Positions 15,991 to 25,256 of a DNA stretch of 45,109 nt are shown here, piece by piece (position 1 is the first letter of the stretch; every line of letters starts with the position of its first letter). The stretch spans positions 1-45,109 of the forward strand of contig CANDJC010000027.1 of assembly GCA_947384955.1 (NCBI GenBank), written 5' to 3'. The stretch is from an uncultured Eubacterium sp. (GTDB lineage: Bacteria; Bacillota; Clostridia; Lachnospirales; Lachnospiraceae). The notes under the pieces were generated by a model. The model was not told the DNA's origin and ran no database searches. It saw only the letters and a list, made by a program, of their open reading frames with translations. The translations under genes and the position numbers were made by a program.

Positions 15991-17751
15991 ATGAATGGGA
16001 CAAAAACACATAACCGCAAAAAAATCGTGACCGTATTTTTCTGCATCTTCCTTGTTATGCTGTTTTTAGCAGGAAGGCTTGTGTATCTGATGGTTTTCCA
16101 GTCGGTATATTACAGCGCGAAGGCACAGGATCTGCATGAAAGAGAGCGCGATATCAAAGCAGCGCGGGGCAAAATTTTAGACATCAACGGCAAGGTGCTC
16201 GCATCAAACCGCAGTGTCTGTACCATTTCTGTCATACACAGCCAGATAAAAGAGCCGGAGCGTGTCATCAAAGTGCTCTCGAAGGAACTGGACATGGATA
16301 CAGAAACCATCCGCAAGCGGGTAGAAAAGTACAGCTCCATCGAGCGGATTAAGTCGAATGTTTCTAAAGAAACCGGAGATAAAATACGGGATTATAAGCT
16401 GGACGGCGTGAAAGTCGACGAAGATTATAAAAGGCATTATCTCTACGGCTCGCTTGCCTCAAAGGTGCTTGGGTTTACCGGAGGCGATAACCAGGGAATC
16501 ATCGGGCTTGAAGTCGTCTATGATGATAAAATGATGGGTACAAACGGCAAAATTTTAACACTGACGGATGCACGAGGCGTGGAGCTTGCAGATGCGGGAG
16601 AGACAAGGCTGAACCCTGTGGACGGAAACAACCTGCGCATCAGCCTGGATTATAATATCCAGATGTATGCCCAGCAGGCAGCTGAAAAAGCCATGCAGGC
16701 CAAAGAAGCCGACAGTGTCAGCATTATTATTATGAAGCCTTCCAACGGGGAAATCATGGCCATGGTAAACCTCCCCGAATTTGACTTAAACAATCCTTAC
16801 GAACTGCCCGAAGGCACACAGTATCAAAACCAGCAGGAAAAGCAGAACCTCTTAAATCAGATGTGGCGGAACGGCTGCATCAATGACACCTACGAGCCTG
16901 GTTCGACATTTAAAGTGATTACGGCATCCGCAGCCTTAGAAGCCGGCGTAGTATCGTTAAACGATAATTTTTACTGTCCGGGATATAAAATCGTAGAAGA
17001 CCGCAGAATCCGCTGTGCGCGTACAAGCGGGCACGGCCCGGAAACATTTGTACAAGGGCTGGAAAATTCCTGCAATCCGGTATTTATTGAACTCGGCATG
17101 CGCCTTGGCACGGAGGAATATTATAAATATTTCAGACAGTTCGGCCTTTTATCCAAAACCGGAATTGACCTGCCGGGAGAGGCAAAAACGATTATGCACG
17201 AAAAAAAGAACATCGGACAGGTAGAACTTGCCACGATTTCATTCGGGCAGTCGTTTCAGATTACGCCGGTGCAGCTTGCTTCTACGATTTCTTCCCTGAT
17301 TAACGGCGGAAAACGCGTAACACCGCATTTCGGCGTTCAGGTGGAGGACCAGGAGGGCAATGCCTTGGAAGTGTTTGATTATACACCGAAAAACCAGATT
17401 TTAAGTGAAAAAACATCAAATACGATGCGCAGCCTGCTGGAAAAGGTGGTGTCTGAAGGCGGTGGAAATAAAGCTTATATTGAAGGATATCAGATTGGAG
17501 GAAAGACGGCTACTTCCCAGACGCTGCCGAGAAGTGCGCACCGTTATATTTCTTCTTTTATGTGCTTCGCACCGGTGGATGAGCCGCAGGTTTTGTGCCT
17601 GGTGATTATTAATAATCCTACCGGGGTTTATTACGGGGGGACGATTGCGGCGCCGGTGGCTAAGGAGATGTTTTTGAATATTCTGCCTTATCTGGGGATT
17701 GAGAGGGATATGTCGCAGGTTACAAAGGAGGGTGGAACGGAGGAGGAGTGA
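15991..17751 (+). CDS. Class B penicillin-binding protein, second copy (SpoVD-like)
   Basis: A 586-residue transpeptidase related to its upstream neighbour. One membrane helix lies at about residues 9-30, then the dimer domain (AARGKILDINGKVLASN) and the transpeptidase domain with S305-T-F-K (SxxK) and S-C-N. The third motif reads K505-T-A-T where KTG is nearly universal, so Gly is replaced by Ala507. No PASTA domain. The start is fixed by GAGG at 15979-15982. Tandem class B PBPs here suggest one for division and one for sporulation; which is which cannot be told from sequence. Confidence 0.9.
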   Translation: MNGTKTHNRKKIVTVFFCIFLVMLFLAGRLVYLMVFQSVYYSAKAQDLHERERDIKAARGKILDINGKVLASNRSVCTISVIHSQIKEPERVIKVLSKELDMDTETIRKRVEKYSSIERIKSNVSKETGDKIRDYKLDGVKVDEDYKRHYLYGSLASKVLGFTGGDNQGIIGLEVVYDDKMMGTNGKILTLTDARGVELADAGETRLNPVDGNNLRISLDYNIQMYAQQAAEKAMQAKEADSVSIIIMKPSNGEIMAMVNLPEFDLNNPYELPEGTQYQNQQEKQNLLNQMWRNGCINDTYEPGSTFKVITASAALEAGVVSLNDNFYCPGYKIVEDRRIRCARTSGHGPETFVQGLENSCNPVFIELGMRLGTEEYYKYFRQFGLLSKTGIDLPGEAKTIMHEKKNIGQVELATISFGQSFQITPVQLASTISSLINGGKRVTPHFGVQVEDQEGNALEVFDYTPKNQILSEKTSNTMRSLLEKVVSEGGGNKAYIEGYQIGGKTATSQTLPRSAHRYISSFMCFAPVDEPQVLCLVIINNPTGVYYGGTIAAPVAKEMFLNILPYLGIERDMSQVTKEGGTEEE

Positions 17752-17815
17752 AAATTTACTAATTAAATGAAAATATGTTTTGAAGTAAGGCGGATGGATT
17801 GCTGAGGGGGATGGC

Positions 17816-18110
17816 TGCGCGGACGCTGGATGGAGATACTTTTTCCTTCTGCAGTTCCGTTTCCGAAAAGTAAGAAGTTCTAAGTTTTCTGCGTCGGGGT
17901 TTTGGTACCGGACGGACCGGCGCCTGATGCCCTGGCTTTACTGGCTGGGTTTAGACTGTGGCTTTGGCAGGCGCCTTTTGGGGACTTCATAGTTTTCGAA
18001 AAAGGAAGGATGCGAGTCCCCAAATCCTGGGTTTTGAGCAGAAAACTAAGAACTTCTAACTTTTCTCCAAAGTCACTGCAGAAGGAAAAAGTATCTCCAT
18101 CCAGCTGATA
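17816..18110 (+). repeat. Structured intergenic repeat, copy R2, core type A
   Basis: Conserved edge GCGGACGC, then an outer stem of 29 perfect pairs (17826-17854 with 18076-18104). An inner stem follows (17871-17892 with 18038-18059) in which both arms carry CTAAG, giving fixed mismatches. The core has two branches: GGCGCCTG...GGCAGGCGCC, and TTGGGGACT closing on AGTCCCCAA before ATCCTGG. The edge CCAGCTGAT closes the copy. No ORF and no T-run. Confidence 0.88.
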
Positions 18111-18610
18111 TTGGAAGAATTTAGGCGGCAGATGAGGAAGATGTGGGATTTTTGAGGATTTTGAAAAGGAGGAGTGCTGAGAGGGAACAAGAAGGTGTCT
18201 CTATCTGGCTGAAAGAGAAAAAAGTTGCAGGAAGTGGAAGCTGTGAGATTTTGGGGATATCAAAAAAAGGAATATCCGGCTGGCATTGGAAGAAAATAAG
18301 TGGAAGGAAGCAGAAGCTGTAAGATTTTGAGGGTATCAAAAAAGGGAAGATTAGAAGAACCAAGAAGGTATCTCTATTCAGCCGGCATTGGGAGAATTTT
18401 AGAAGGAGGAAGGGAGAGCAGAGGAATTTTGAGGATATCAAAAAGGCGGAGTGAGGGAAGATTTGGAGAACATATCACTATCCGGCTGACAGAGAAAGAA
18501 TATGGGTGACAGAAAGGGAAATCAGAAGGATTTTGAGAATTTTGAAAAGAAGAATGGCAGAGAGGGACCAGGAAGGTATTTCTATTCAGCTGAAAGTGAA
18601 GGAAACAGAA
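18091..18610 (+). repeat. Degenerate ~100-bp tandem array, purine-rich
   Basis: About six diverged units start near 18091, 18195, 18271, 18367, 18471 and 18574. Each opens with a relative of GTATCTCCATCCAGCTG and continues with ATTTTGAGGATATCAAAAAGG and AGAAGG-rich sequence. The opening matches the right edge of repeat R2, so the array seems to be seeded from, or to have donated, that edge. The plus strand is strongly A/G-rich. Minus-strand frames here are open only because they read the pyrimidine-rich strand. Downstream to 18880 the DNA is AT-rich with nothing I recognise. Confidence 0.7.
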
Positions 18611-18879
18611 TAGCGGGAAAAAACGGAAAGACTTCAGAGACTTTTGAAAGGATATTGAGCAGTACAGCATAGAGTTCACAATATAGAACAAAAATATTTA
18701 ATCTCTCTTAAAATTATAGCAAAAGACTGAATATAAGCAGAGAAGACTGGCGGCATGAAAAAACTTTTCAATATCCATAATATGTAAAATATAAGCATTC
18801 TATATTATCAATTAAAGTTATATCATAATTATAAAATTAGAATACCTAGCCTCAGACACGAAGCGTAAATCCTGAGAAA

Positions 18880-19175
18880 ACCAGCCGGATAAGCGGGTCT
18901 GCCTTGTCTCAGTGTGACTGTGGAGGAATGTTAGAAGCCCTTAGTATTCTGCTCAGCAGCCAGGATTTGGGGACTCACAGCCTTCCACTTTCAAAATCTT
19001 TGAAGTCCCCAAAAGGCGCCTGCCAAACCCACAGCCTAAATCCAGCCAGCAACGCCAGGGCATCAGGCGCCGGTCCGTCCGCAGCCACAGCCTGGACGCA
19101 GAATACTTAGGGCTTCTTACATTCCTCCACAGTCACACTGAGACAAGGCAGACCCGCTTATCCGGCGTCCGTGCA
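18880..19175 (-). repeat. Structured intergenic repeat, copy R3, core type A
   Basis: The longest stem of the family: 18885-18952 pairs with 19098-19165, 68 positions with only two mismatches. Both mismatches fall where the other copies also mismatch (TAAG/TAAC and CTAAG/CTAAG). The core repeats the type A branches (GGCGCCTGATGCCCTGGC, TTGGGGACTTCA). The outer stem sequence is of the same type as R4, not of its close neighbour R2. Confidence 0.9.
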
Positions 19176-19303
19176 GCCAATTCCCCATCCCCAGCCATCC
19201 AGCACCCGCGCAGCCATCCCCCAAATCCTTCCCCCGCACATCCAGTGCCTCATTCCAGCACCCCCTTAAAATAAGAAAGGAGCTGATTCTGTCTGATTGC
19301 CTC

Positions 19304-19332
19304 TTGAAACCTGAAGAAAAATCCGTTATACT
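19304..19332 (+). promoter_or_regulatory. Sigma-A promoter of mraY
   Basis: TTGAAA (19304-19309), 17-base spacer, TATACT (19327-19332). It means the mraY-ftsZ block has its own promoter, needed because 1.6 kb of repeats separates it from the PBP genes. Confidence 0.75.
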
Positions 19333-19377
19333 TAGTTTTTAGGCAACAGCATGACAAATGAAAGAGGGATAAAGATA

Positions 19378-20346
19378 ATGACACAGCAGCTGATTGATTT
19401 TCGCTACATTTTTGCAGTAATTGTCGCATTTGCGGTCACGGCTCTTCTAGGGCCATTGATGATACCGCTCTTACGAAGGCTGAAGGTAGGAAACACCGAA
19501 CGCGAAGAGTTAAAATCACATCAAAAGAAAACAGGCACGCCGACCATGGGGGGACTGATGATTTTAACGGCAGTGATTATTACTTCGCTGTTTTTCATAT
19601 CCTCCTATCCGAAAATCATACCGATTTTATTTGTGACTGTAGGATTTGGGGTAATTGGATTTTTTGATGATTATTTGAAAGTCGTATTAAAACGTTCGGA
19701 TGGTCTTTTTGCATGGCAGAAAATGATTCTGGAAATTGTAGTCACTGCGATTTTTGCTATATACCTGGCCAGGTTTTCGGATGTGCCGCTTACGATGCTG
19801 ATTCCGTTTTCCGGGGGAAAGTATGCAGATTTTGGCTGGCTTGCGCTGCCGATTCTGTTTTTAGCAGTGATAGGGACGGTTAACGGGGCTAATTTTACGG
19901 ATGGTTTAGACGGGCTTGCTTCGAGTGTGACTGTGTTAATTGCAACATTTTTTTCGGTGGTAGCGATTGGCACAAACAGCGGGATTGAACCGATTACATG
20001 TGCTGTTACCGGAGCACTGCTTGGATTTTTGCTGTTTAACGTATACCCGGCCAGTGTTTTTATGGGAGATACCGGTTCTCTGGCGTTAGGAGGTTTTGTA
20101 GCATCTGCCGCGTATATGATGCAGATGCCGATGTTTATTCTGATTGTGGCTTTGATTTACTGGGTAGAGATTTTATCGGTCATGATTCAGGTAGGGTATT
20201 TTAAGCTTACACACGGAAAACGGATTTTCCGCATGGCTCCGATTCATCATCATTTTGAGCTGGGCGGCTGGTCTGAGACGAAGGTAGTGGCAGTATTTTC
20301 GATTATTACAACGCTTTTATGCCTGGTCGCATATATGGGACTTTAA
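19378..20346 (+). CDS. mraY: Phospho-N-acetylmuramoyl-pentapeptide transferase
   Basis: 322 residues, ten predicted membrane helices. It transfers phospho-MurNAc-pentapeptide to undecaprenyl phosphate, making lipid I. Family motifs are KKTGTPTMGG (cytoplasmic loop), GFFDDYLKV (DDxxK, catalytic Asp pair), NGANFTDGLDGLA (Asp nucleophile region), and APIHHHFELGG near the end. I chose ATG 19378, preceded by AGAGGG; an in-frame ATG at 19351 lacks a ribosome site. Confidence 0.96.
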   Translation: MTQQLIDFRYIFAVIVAFAVTALLGPLMIPLLRRLKVGNTEREELKSHQKKTGTPTMGGLMILTAVIITSLFFISSYPKIIPILFVTVGFGVIGFFDDYLKVVLKRSDGLFAWQKMILEIVVTAIFAIYLARFSDVPLTMLIPFSGGKYADFGWLALPILFLAVIGTVNGANFTDGLDGLASSVTVLIATFFSVVAIGTNSGIEPITCAVTGALLGFLLFNVYPASVFMGDTGSLALGGFVASAAYMMQMPMFILIVALIYWVEILSVMIQVGYFKLTHGKRIFRMAPIHHHFELGGWSETKVVAVFSIITTLLCLVAYMGL

Positions 20347-20368
20347 AGGCGCGTAAGGAGGAAACGCA

Positions 20369-21736
20369 ATGGGCATTGGCAGGAATGAAAAAGTTCTCGT
20401 ATTTGGAGCGGGAAAAAGCGGGATTGCATCCGTAAAACTGCTTTTGGAAAAAGGTGTGGATACTGTATTATATGACAGCAGCACGAAACTGTGCGAAGCG
20501 GATATCCGCAGAAAATCAGATATTTTAAAAGATGTTCCTTTGATACTGGGTGAATTAAAGGATGAAGACATCAGACAGTTTTCTCTTGCAGTATTAAGTC
20601 CGGGAGTTTCTTTAGAGCTGCCGGAGGTAAAAAGATTAAAGGAGCACGGTGTAAAGCTGTGGGGAGAAATCGAGCTGGCTTATCAGTATGCAAAAGGGCG
20701 GCTGGCTGCGATTACCGGGACGAATGGAAAGACGACGACAACAGCTCTGACAGGAGAGATTTTAAAAAGCTATTATCAGGATGTCGTGGTAGCCGGCAAT
20801 ATCGGCATTCCGTATACGTCGCTTGTATCCGGGATGACGCAGGATACCGTAACGGCAGCGGAAATCAGCAGTTTTCAGTTAGAAACAGCGGTAACGTTCT
20901 GCCCGGATGTTTCGGCAGTTTTAAATATTACGCCGGATCATTTAAACAGGCATCATACAATGGAATGTTATATTTCCATAAAAGAATCGATTACAAAGAA
21001 TCAGAAGCCGGGACAGTTCTGCATACTGAATTATGAAGACGAAACACTGCGGGAGTTTGGAAAGACACTTTCTTTAAACGTGATTTATTTTAGCAGCAAA
21101 AGAAAGCTTGAAAAAGGCTTATACTTAGAAAATGATATTATTTATCTGGCAGGGGATGACGGGGTAAAACAGGTTGTCAATGTTCATGAACTGAATCTGC
21201 TGGGCATACATAATTATGAAAATGTAATGGCGGCATCCGCGATAGCGGCTGCGCTCGGCGTTCCGCTGGAAAAAATTACCGAAGTATTGAAAACTTTCCA
21301 GGCAGTCGAGCATAGAATAGAATATACGGGAGAATTTAACGGTGTCCGCTATTACAATGATTCGAAAGCTACGAATACAGATGCCGCCATTCAGGGCATA
21401 CGCGCAATGCAAAGGCCGGTGTATCTGATTGGAGGAGGATACGATAAGCAGGCAGAATATGGCAGCTGGATTGATGCGTTTGAAGGAAAGGTAAAAAAGC
21501 TTGTCTTAATTGGAGAAACGAAAGAAAAGATAGCAAAAGCGGCGAAAGAAAAAGGATTTTTGGATATCGTGATGTGCGGCTCTTTTCAGGAGGCTGTCTG
21601 GTACTGTCACGACCATGCACAGCCGGGGGATGCGGTTTTGCTTTCACCGGCATGTGCGAGCTGGGATATGTTTGAAAGTTATGAAGAACGGGGGAGAAGG
21701 TTTAAAGAAATCGTAAGAGGATTTAAGCTCTGCTGA
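20369..21736 (+). CDS. murD: UDP-N-acetylmuramoylalanine-D-glutamate ligase
   Basis: A 455-residue cytoplasmic Mur ligase adding D-Glu to UDP-MurNAc-L-Ala. The N-terminal Rossmann domain has VFGAGKSGIAS. The ATP loop TGTNGKTT is at residues 116-123, followed by NITPDHLNRH and the C-terminal NDSKATNTDAA stretch. AAGGAGG precedes the ATG, 22 bp after mraY. murE, murF, murC and murG are not in this cluster and must lie elsewhere. Confidence 0.96.
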   Translation: MGIGRNEKVLVFGAGKSGIASVKLLLEKGVDTVLYDSSTKLCEADIRRKSDILKDVPLILGELKDEDIRQFSLAVLSPGVSLELPEVKRLKEHGVKLWGEIELAYQYAKGRLAAITGTNGKTTTTALTGEILKSYYQDVVVAGNIGIPYTSLVSGMTQDTVTAAEISSFQLETAVTFCPDVSAVLNITPDHLNRHHTMECYISIKESITKNQKPGQFCILNYEDETLREFGKTLSLNVIYFSSKRKLEKGLYLENDIIYLAGDDGVKQVVNVHELNLLGIHNYENVMAASAIAAALGVPLEKITEVLKTFQAVEHRIEYTGEFNGVRYYNDSKATNTDAAIQGIRAMQRPVYLIGGGYDKQAEYGSWIDAFEGKVKKLVLIGETKEKIAKAAKEKGFLDIVMCGSFQEAVWYCHDHAQPGDAVLLSPACASWDMFESYEERGRRFKEIVRGFKLC

Positions 21737-21814
21737 CTGGCTGAGCCTTAAGTACCAAAGATGCCGGAAGACAATTCCGGAACGAATGGAAAAGAATAGT
21801 CAGGAGTTGCAAGA

Positions 21815-22945
21815 GTGGGCAGACGGAACAAGGGGAAGCAAAAGAAAACAAAATATTGTGATTACAGTCTGTTTTTTCTGGTGATTTTTCTGCTGGGATT
21901 CGGGCTGGTCATGCTTTACAGTGTCAGTGCTTATAATGCAAATTTAAAATTTAACGATACGATGCATTATTTAAAGCGTCAGGGATTTGCCGCCATACTT
22001 GGAATTACAGCCATGGTTGTGATTTCCAGGATTGATTATCACGTATGGATTCATTTTGGGAATCTTGCTTACTTTCTGGCACTCGGGCTGTGTGTCATTG
22101 TAATTTTTGTAGCAGATGAAAGAAACGGCTCCGCCAGATGGCTGCCGTTAGGGCCGTTAAGCTTCCAGCCGTCTGAGCTGGCAAAGCTGGCCACAATTTT
22201 GTTTTTGTCAGGAATTGTATGCCGCATACCGAAGCAGATTGGAAAATTTTCGAATTTATTGAAAGTCATGGCGATGACGATACCGCTTTTTGTAGTTGTA
22301 GCGTATACAAACCTAAGCACAGCTATAATTATTATGGGAATTTCCATAGTCATTACATTTGTGGCAAGCCCGAAATACTGGCAGTTTATTGCGATGGGTG
22401 TAGTCGGTGTTTTCGGCGGCGGCGTACTGTTTATTATGGCGGCTACCTACCGTATGGACCGTATCGAGGCATGGCTTCATCCGGAAGATTTTACAACCGG
22501 AACGGCGTTTCAGACGCTGCAGGGGCTTTATGCTATCGGTTCCGGCGGGCTGTTTGGCAAAGGACTTGGACAGAGCATGCAAAAGCTGGGCTTTGTGCCG
22601 GAGGCGCAGAATGATATGATTTTTTCGATTATCTGCGAAGAGCTGGGGCTGTTTGGCGCGGTCTGTGTAATCCTGCTGTTTCTGCTGATGATCTGGCGGC
22701 TGATGGTGATAGCAAATAACGCAGCGGATTTATACGGAGCGCTGATTGTATCAGGGATTATGGCACATATTGCTATCCAGGTTATTTTAAATATAGCCGT
22801 TGTTACAAATACGATTCCAAATACCGGTATTACGCTGCCGTTTATCAGCTACGGAGGCACGTCAACCAGTTTTCTTTTAGCAGAAATGGGGCTTGCACTG
22901 GGCGTATCAAGGGGAATCCGGCTGGAAGGTACAGATCATGATTAA
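21815..22945 (+). CDS. SEDS glycosyltransferase FtsW/SpoVE
   Basis: A 376-residue SEDS-family lipid II polymerase with about ten membrane helices, partner of the class B PBPs. Family stretches: FQPSELAKLATILFLSG, GLYAIGSGGLFGKGLGQS, VPEAQNDMIFSIICEELG, and ISYGGTS near the end. It begins at GTG 21815 behind AGGAG. Whether it is the vegetative FtsW or the sporulation SpoVE paralogue cannot be told. It overlaps divIB by 8 bp, indicating coupled translation. Confidence 0.94.
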   Translation: MGRRNKGKQKKTKYCDYSLFFLVIFLLGFGLVMLYSVSAYNANLKFNDTMHYLKRQGFAAILGITAMVVISRIDYHVWIHFGNLAYFLALGLCVIVIFVADERNGSARWLPLGPLSFQPSELAKLATILFLSGIVCRIPKQIGKFSNLLKVMAMTIPLFVVVAYTNLSTAIIIMGISIVITFVASPKYWQFIAMGVVGVFGGGVLFIMAATYRMDRIEAWLHPEDFTTGTAFQTLQGLYAIGSGGLFGKGLGQSMQKLGFVPEAQNDMIFSIICEELGLFGAVCVILLFLLMIWRLMVIANNAADLYGALIVSGIMAHIAIQVILNIAVVTNTIPNTGITLPFISYGGTSTSFLLAEMGLALGVSRGIRLEGTDHD

Positions 22946-23675
22946 AAAAAGGCGAAGAAAGAGGGCAAGAAGAAAACGGACATTACTATCGGTGCTTATT
23001 TTTGCCGGCATTGCAGCGGTACTGCTGTTAATCGGCGTTACAGGCTTTAAACTGAAGGAAGTAAAGGTAACCGGCAATGAGCTGTATACAAATAAGCAGA
23101 TTCGTGAAAGTGTGCTGAATGATGAATACTCATGGAATACACTGTATGTCGTATTAAAGTACAAAATGTTTAAGATGCGGGAAATCCCTTTTATAGATGA
23201 AATGGAGATTGCGATGCTCTCGCCTCATAAAATTCAGATAAAAGTATATGAAAAGGCAATTATCGGGTACATAGAAGCAAATAATCAGAATGTTTACTTT
23301 GATAAAGACGGGTTTGTTGTAGAAATATCAAAAAGACTGATTGAGAATGTTCCAAGAGTCGAAGGCATTGAATGCCGCGAAGTAGTCGTATATGAAAAAT
23401 TAAATCTAAAGGATCAGGATGCCTTAAGCCTCTTGCTGACGTTCTCAAATCAGCTGGAAAAATATGAACTGGTGCCGGAAACAATCGCTTTTCATGAAAC
23501 CGGCCTGTCTGTGGATTTTGGAAACATTCAGGCTGAAATCGGAGATTCGCAGTACCTGATAGAAAAAGTGATGCGTTTAGATGCGATTATTCCGCAGCTT
23601 GCGGACAAAAAAGGCACGCTTCATCTGGAAAACTGGACGCCGCTGAATACGGACGCAGTTTTTGCTCCGGATTAG
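22938..23675 (+). CDS. divIB: Cell-division protein DivIB/FtsQ
   Basis: A 245-residue bitopic protein with a basic cytoplasmic start (KKRRRKRARRKR), a membrane helix at about residues 18-38, a POTRA domain opening KEVKVTGNELYTNKQI, and a FtsQ-type beta domain. It scaffolds FtsL and DivIC at the septum. The start is ATG 22938, inside the end of ftsW, after GGAAGG. Starts further upstream would overlap ftsW with no homology. Confidence 0.92.
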   Translation: MIKKRRRKRARRKRTLLSVLIFAGIAAVLLLIGVTGFKLKEVKVTGNELYTNKQIRESVLNDEYSWNTLYVVLKYKMFKMREIPFIDEMEIAMLSPHKIQIKVYEKAIIGYIEANNQNVYFDKDGFVVEISKRLIENVPRVEGIECREVVVYEKLNLKDQDALSLLLTFSNQLEKYELVPETIAFHETGLSVDFGNIQAEIGDSQYLIEKVMRLDAIIPQLADKKGTLHLENWTPLNTDAVFAPD

Positions 23676-23720
23676 CAGCGCCTGCATGCGGAAGAGAATA
23701 AAATTTTTTGAAAAAACTGG

Positions 23721-23749
23721 TTGATTTCATGCGCAAAAAATAATATGAT
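23721..23749 (+). promoter_or_regulatory. Sigma-A promoter of ftsZ
   Basis: TTGATT (23721-23726), 17-base spacer, TATGAT (23744-23749). It gives ftsZ a separate transcript with a leader of about 65 bases. Confidence 0.65.
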
Positions 23750-23821
23750 AGAATACAGAGTATGTTTTGTGTCTGGATTACACTGGCACAGGATAATGTA
23801 TAAATTAAGGAGGTATTACCT

Positions 23822-25039
23822 TTGCTTGAAATTACAACAACGGAAGCAGATTCCAGTGCAAAAATCATTGTTATCGGAGTCGGTGGGGCAGGTAACAATG
23901 CAGTAAATAGAATGATTGACGAAAATATCGGCGGCGTAGAATTCGTCGGTGTAAATACAGATAAACAGGCCCTGATGCTTTGCAAAGCGCCTACTCTGAT
24001 TCAGATTGGCGAAAAGCTGACGAAAGGGCTCGGAGCAGGGGCAGACCCGGAAGTAGGAATGAAAGCTGCAGAAGAAAGTGCGGACGAGCTGTCTGCTGCC
24101 GTAGAAGGGGCAGATATGATTTTTGTTACCTGCGGCATGGGCGGCGGCACCGGAACAGGCGCAGCTCCGGTCGTAGCAAAAATAGCCAAGGATAAAGGGA
24201 TATTAACAGTTGGTGTCGTGACAAAGCCATTTACATTTGAGGCAAAAGCCCGCATGGTCAACGCGATATCGGGCATTGAGCGCTTAAAAGAAGGCGTAGA
24301 TACTTTAATCGTAATTCCGAATGACAAGCTGTTAGAAATCGTAGACCGCAGAACAACCATGCCGGATGCCTTGAAAAAAGCAGACGAAGTGCTTCAGCAG
24401 GGTGTACAGGGTATTACAGACCTGATTAACCTGCCGGCTTTAATTAACCTGGACTTCGCAGATGTGCAGACCGTTATGAAGGACAAAGGACTGGCACATA
24501 TCGGAATCGGACAGTCGAAAGGCGATGAAAAGGCAATCGAAGCTGTCAAGCTGGCTGTTTCATCCCCTCTGCTGGATACGGATATATGCGGCGCTACGCA
24601 TGTGATTATCAATATTTCAGGGGCAATTTCCCTGCTTGATGCGAACGATGCGGTCGGATATGTGCGCGACTTAGTCGGGGAAAATGCAAATATTATATTC
24701 GGGGCAAAATACGATGAGTCACGCTCTGACGAGGCTACGATTACCGTTATCGCTACCGGAATCGAGGATGTAGAAACCCAGCCGGCTCCTTCCCTGATGC
24801 CAGGCATGACGGGACTGAAATACGCAAATGCCGGGACAGGCATGAACCGTCCTTCACAAGGGGCATTCTCGCCGCGTCCGAGTGCTGCCGGGACCGTGCA
24901 GACGGGCGGCTTTACAATGAATACGGGGGGTGCTGCATCGCAGCCGGTATACGGGATTAATAAGCCGAAAAAACCGGAAAGCTCTGTTCCTGTGAGGGAT
25001 ATTAAAATTCCTGGTTTTCTGCAGAATCCGAAGAAGTAA
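23822..25039 (+). CDS. ftsZ: Cell-division GTPase FtsZ
   Basis: A 405-residue tubulin homologue that forms the Z ring. The tubulin signature GGGTGTG is at residues 107-113, the NTDKQAL loop is present, the GTPase T7 loop (NLDFADV) is complete, and the C-terminal peptide ends in DIKIPGFLQ, the usual binding site for FtsA/SepF. A Gly/Ser/Pro-rich linker lies at about 325-385. The start is TTG 23822 with AAGGAGG 9 bases upstream; no in-frame ATG occurs before residue 31. ftsA is absent from the cluster. Confidence 0.97.
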   Translation: MLEITTTEADSSAKIIVIGVGGAGNNAVNRMIDENIGGVEFVGVNTDKQALMLCKAPTLIQIGEKLTKGLGAGADPEVGMKAAEESADELSAAVEGADMIFVTCGMGGGTGTGAAPVVAKIAKDKGILTVGVVTKPFTFEAKARMVNAISGIERLKEGVDTLIVIPNDKLLEIVDRRTTMPDALKKADEVLQQGVQGITDLINLPALINLDFADVQTVMKDKGLAHIGIGQSKGDEKAIEAVKLAVSSPLLDTDICGATHVIINISGAISLLDANDAVGYVRDLVGENANIIFGAKYDESRSDEATITVIATGIEDVETQPAPSLMPGMTGLKYANAGTGMNRPSQGAFSPRPSAAGTVQTGGFTMNTGGAASQPVYGINKPKKPESSVPVRDIKIPGFLQNPKK

Positions 25040-25256
25040 GCTGGATGTCTGATGCATGCGGCGGTAATGTATGATACATATTTGCAGTGAGGTGTTAGCT
25101 GGAAAGGAAGTTTGCGCGGGTGTGCGCGAATGAAAAGGGAATATGTGGATGATTGGGCGAAGGCTGCTTGGGGAGGGATTTTGAATAATCCCGTAATCCG
25201 GGCGGCCTTTTTTCTAGGATTAGGGGGTTTTCTGGTGTGCGGAGGGGGATGGCCTC

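Noticed and set aside
17826-18104. Integron attC sites as explanation of the palindromes
   Set aside because: Conserved mismatches are reminiscent, but the core-site consensus is not found, the elements are far longer, no integrase is seen, and the genes between them are core genes.
18121-18691. Two minus-strand frames (about 105 codons each)
   Set aside because: They read the pyrimidine-rich strand of a degenerate tandem array; they are low in complexity and lack starts with ribosome sites.
17816-19175. Insertion sequence or group II intron as explanation of the large repeats
   Set aside because: No transposase or reverse transcriptase frame is inside any copy and no target duplication is evident. 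A non-autonomous mobile origin remains possible.
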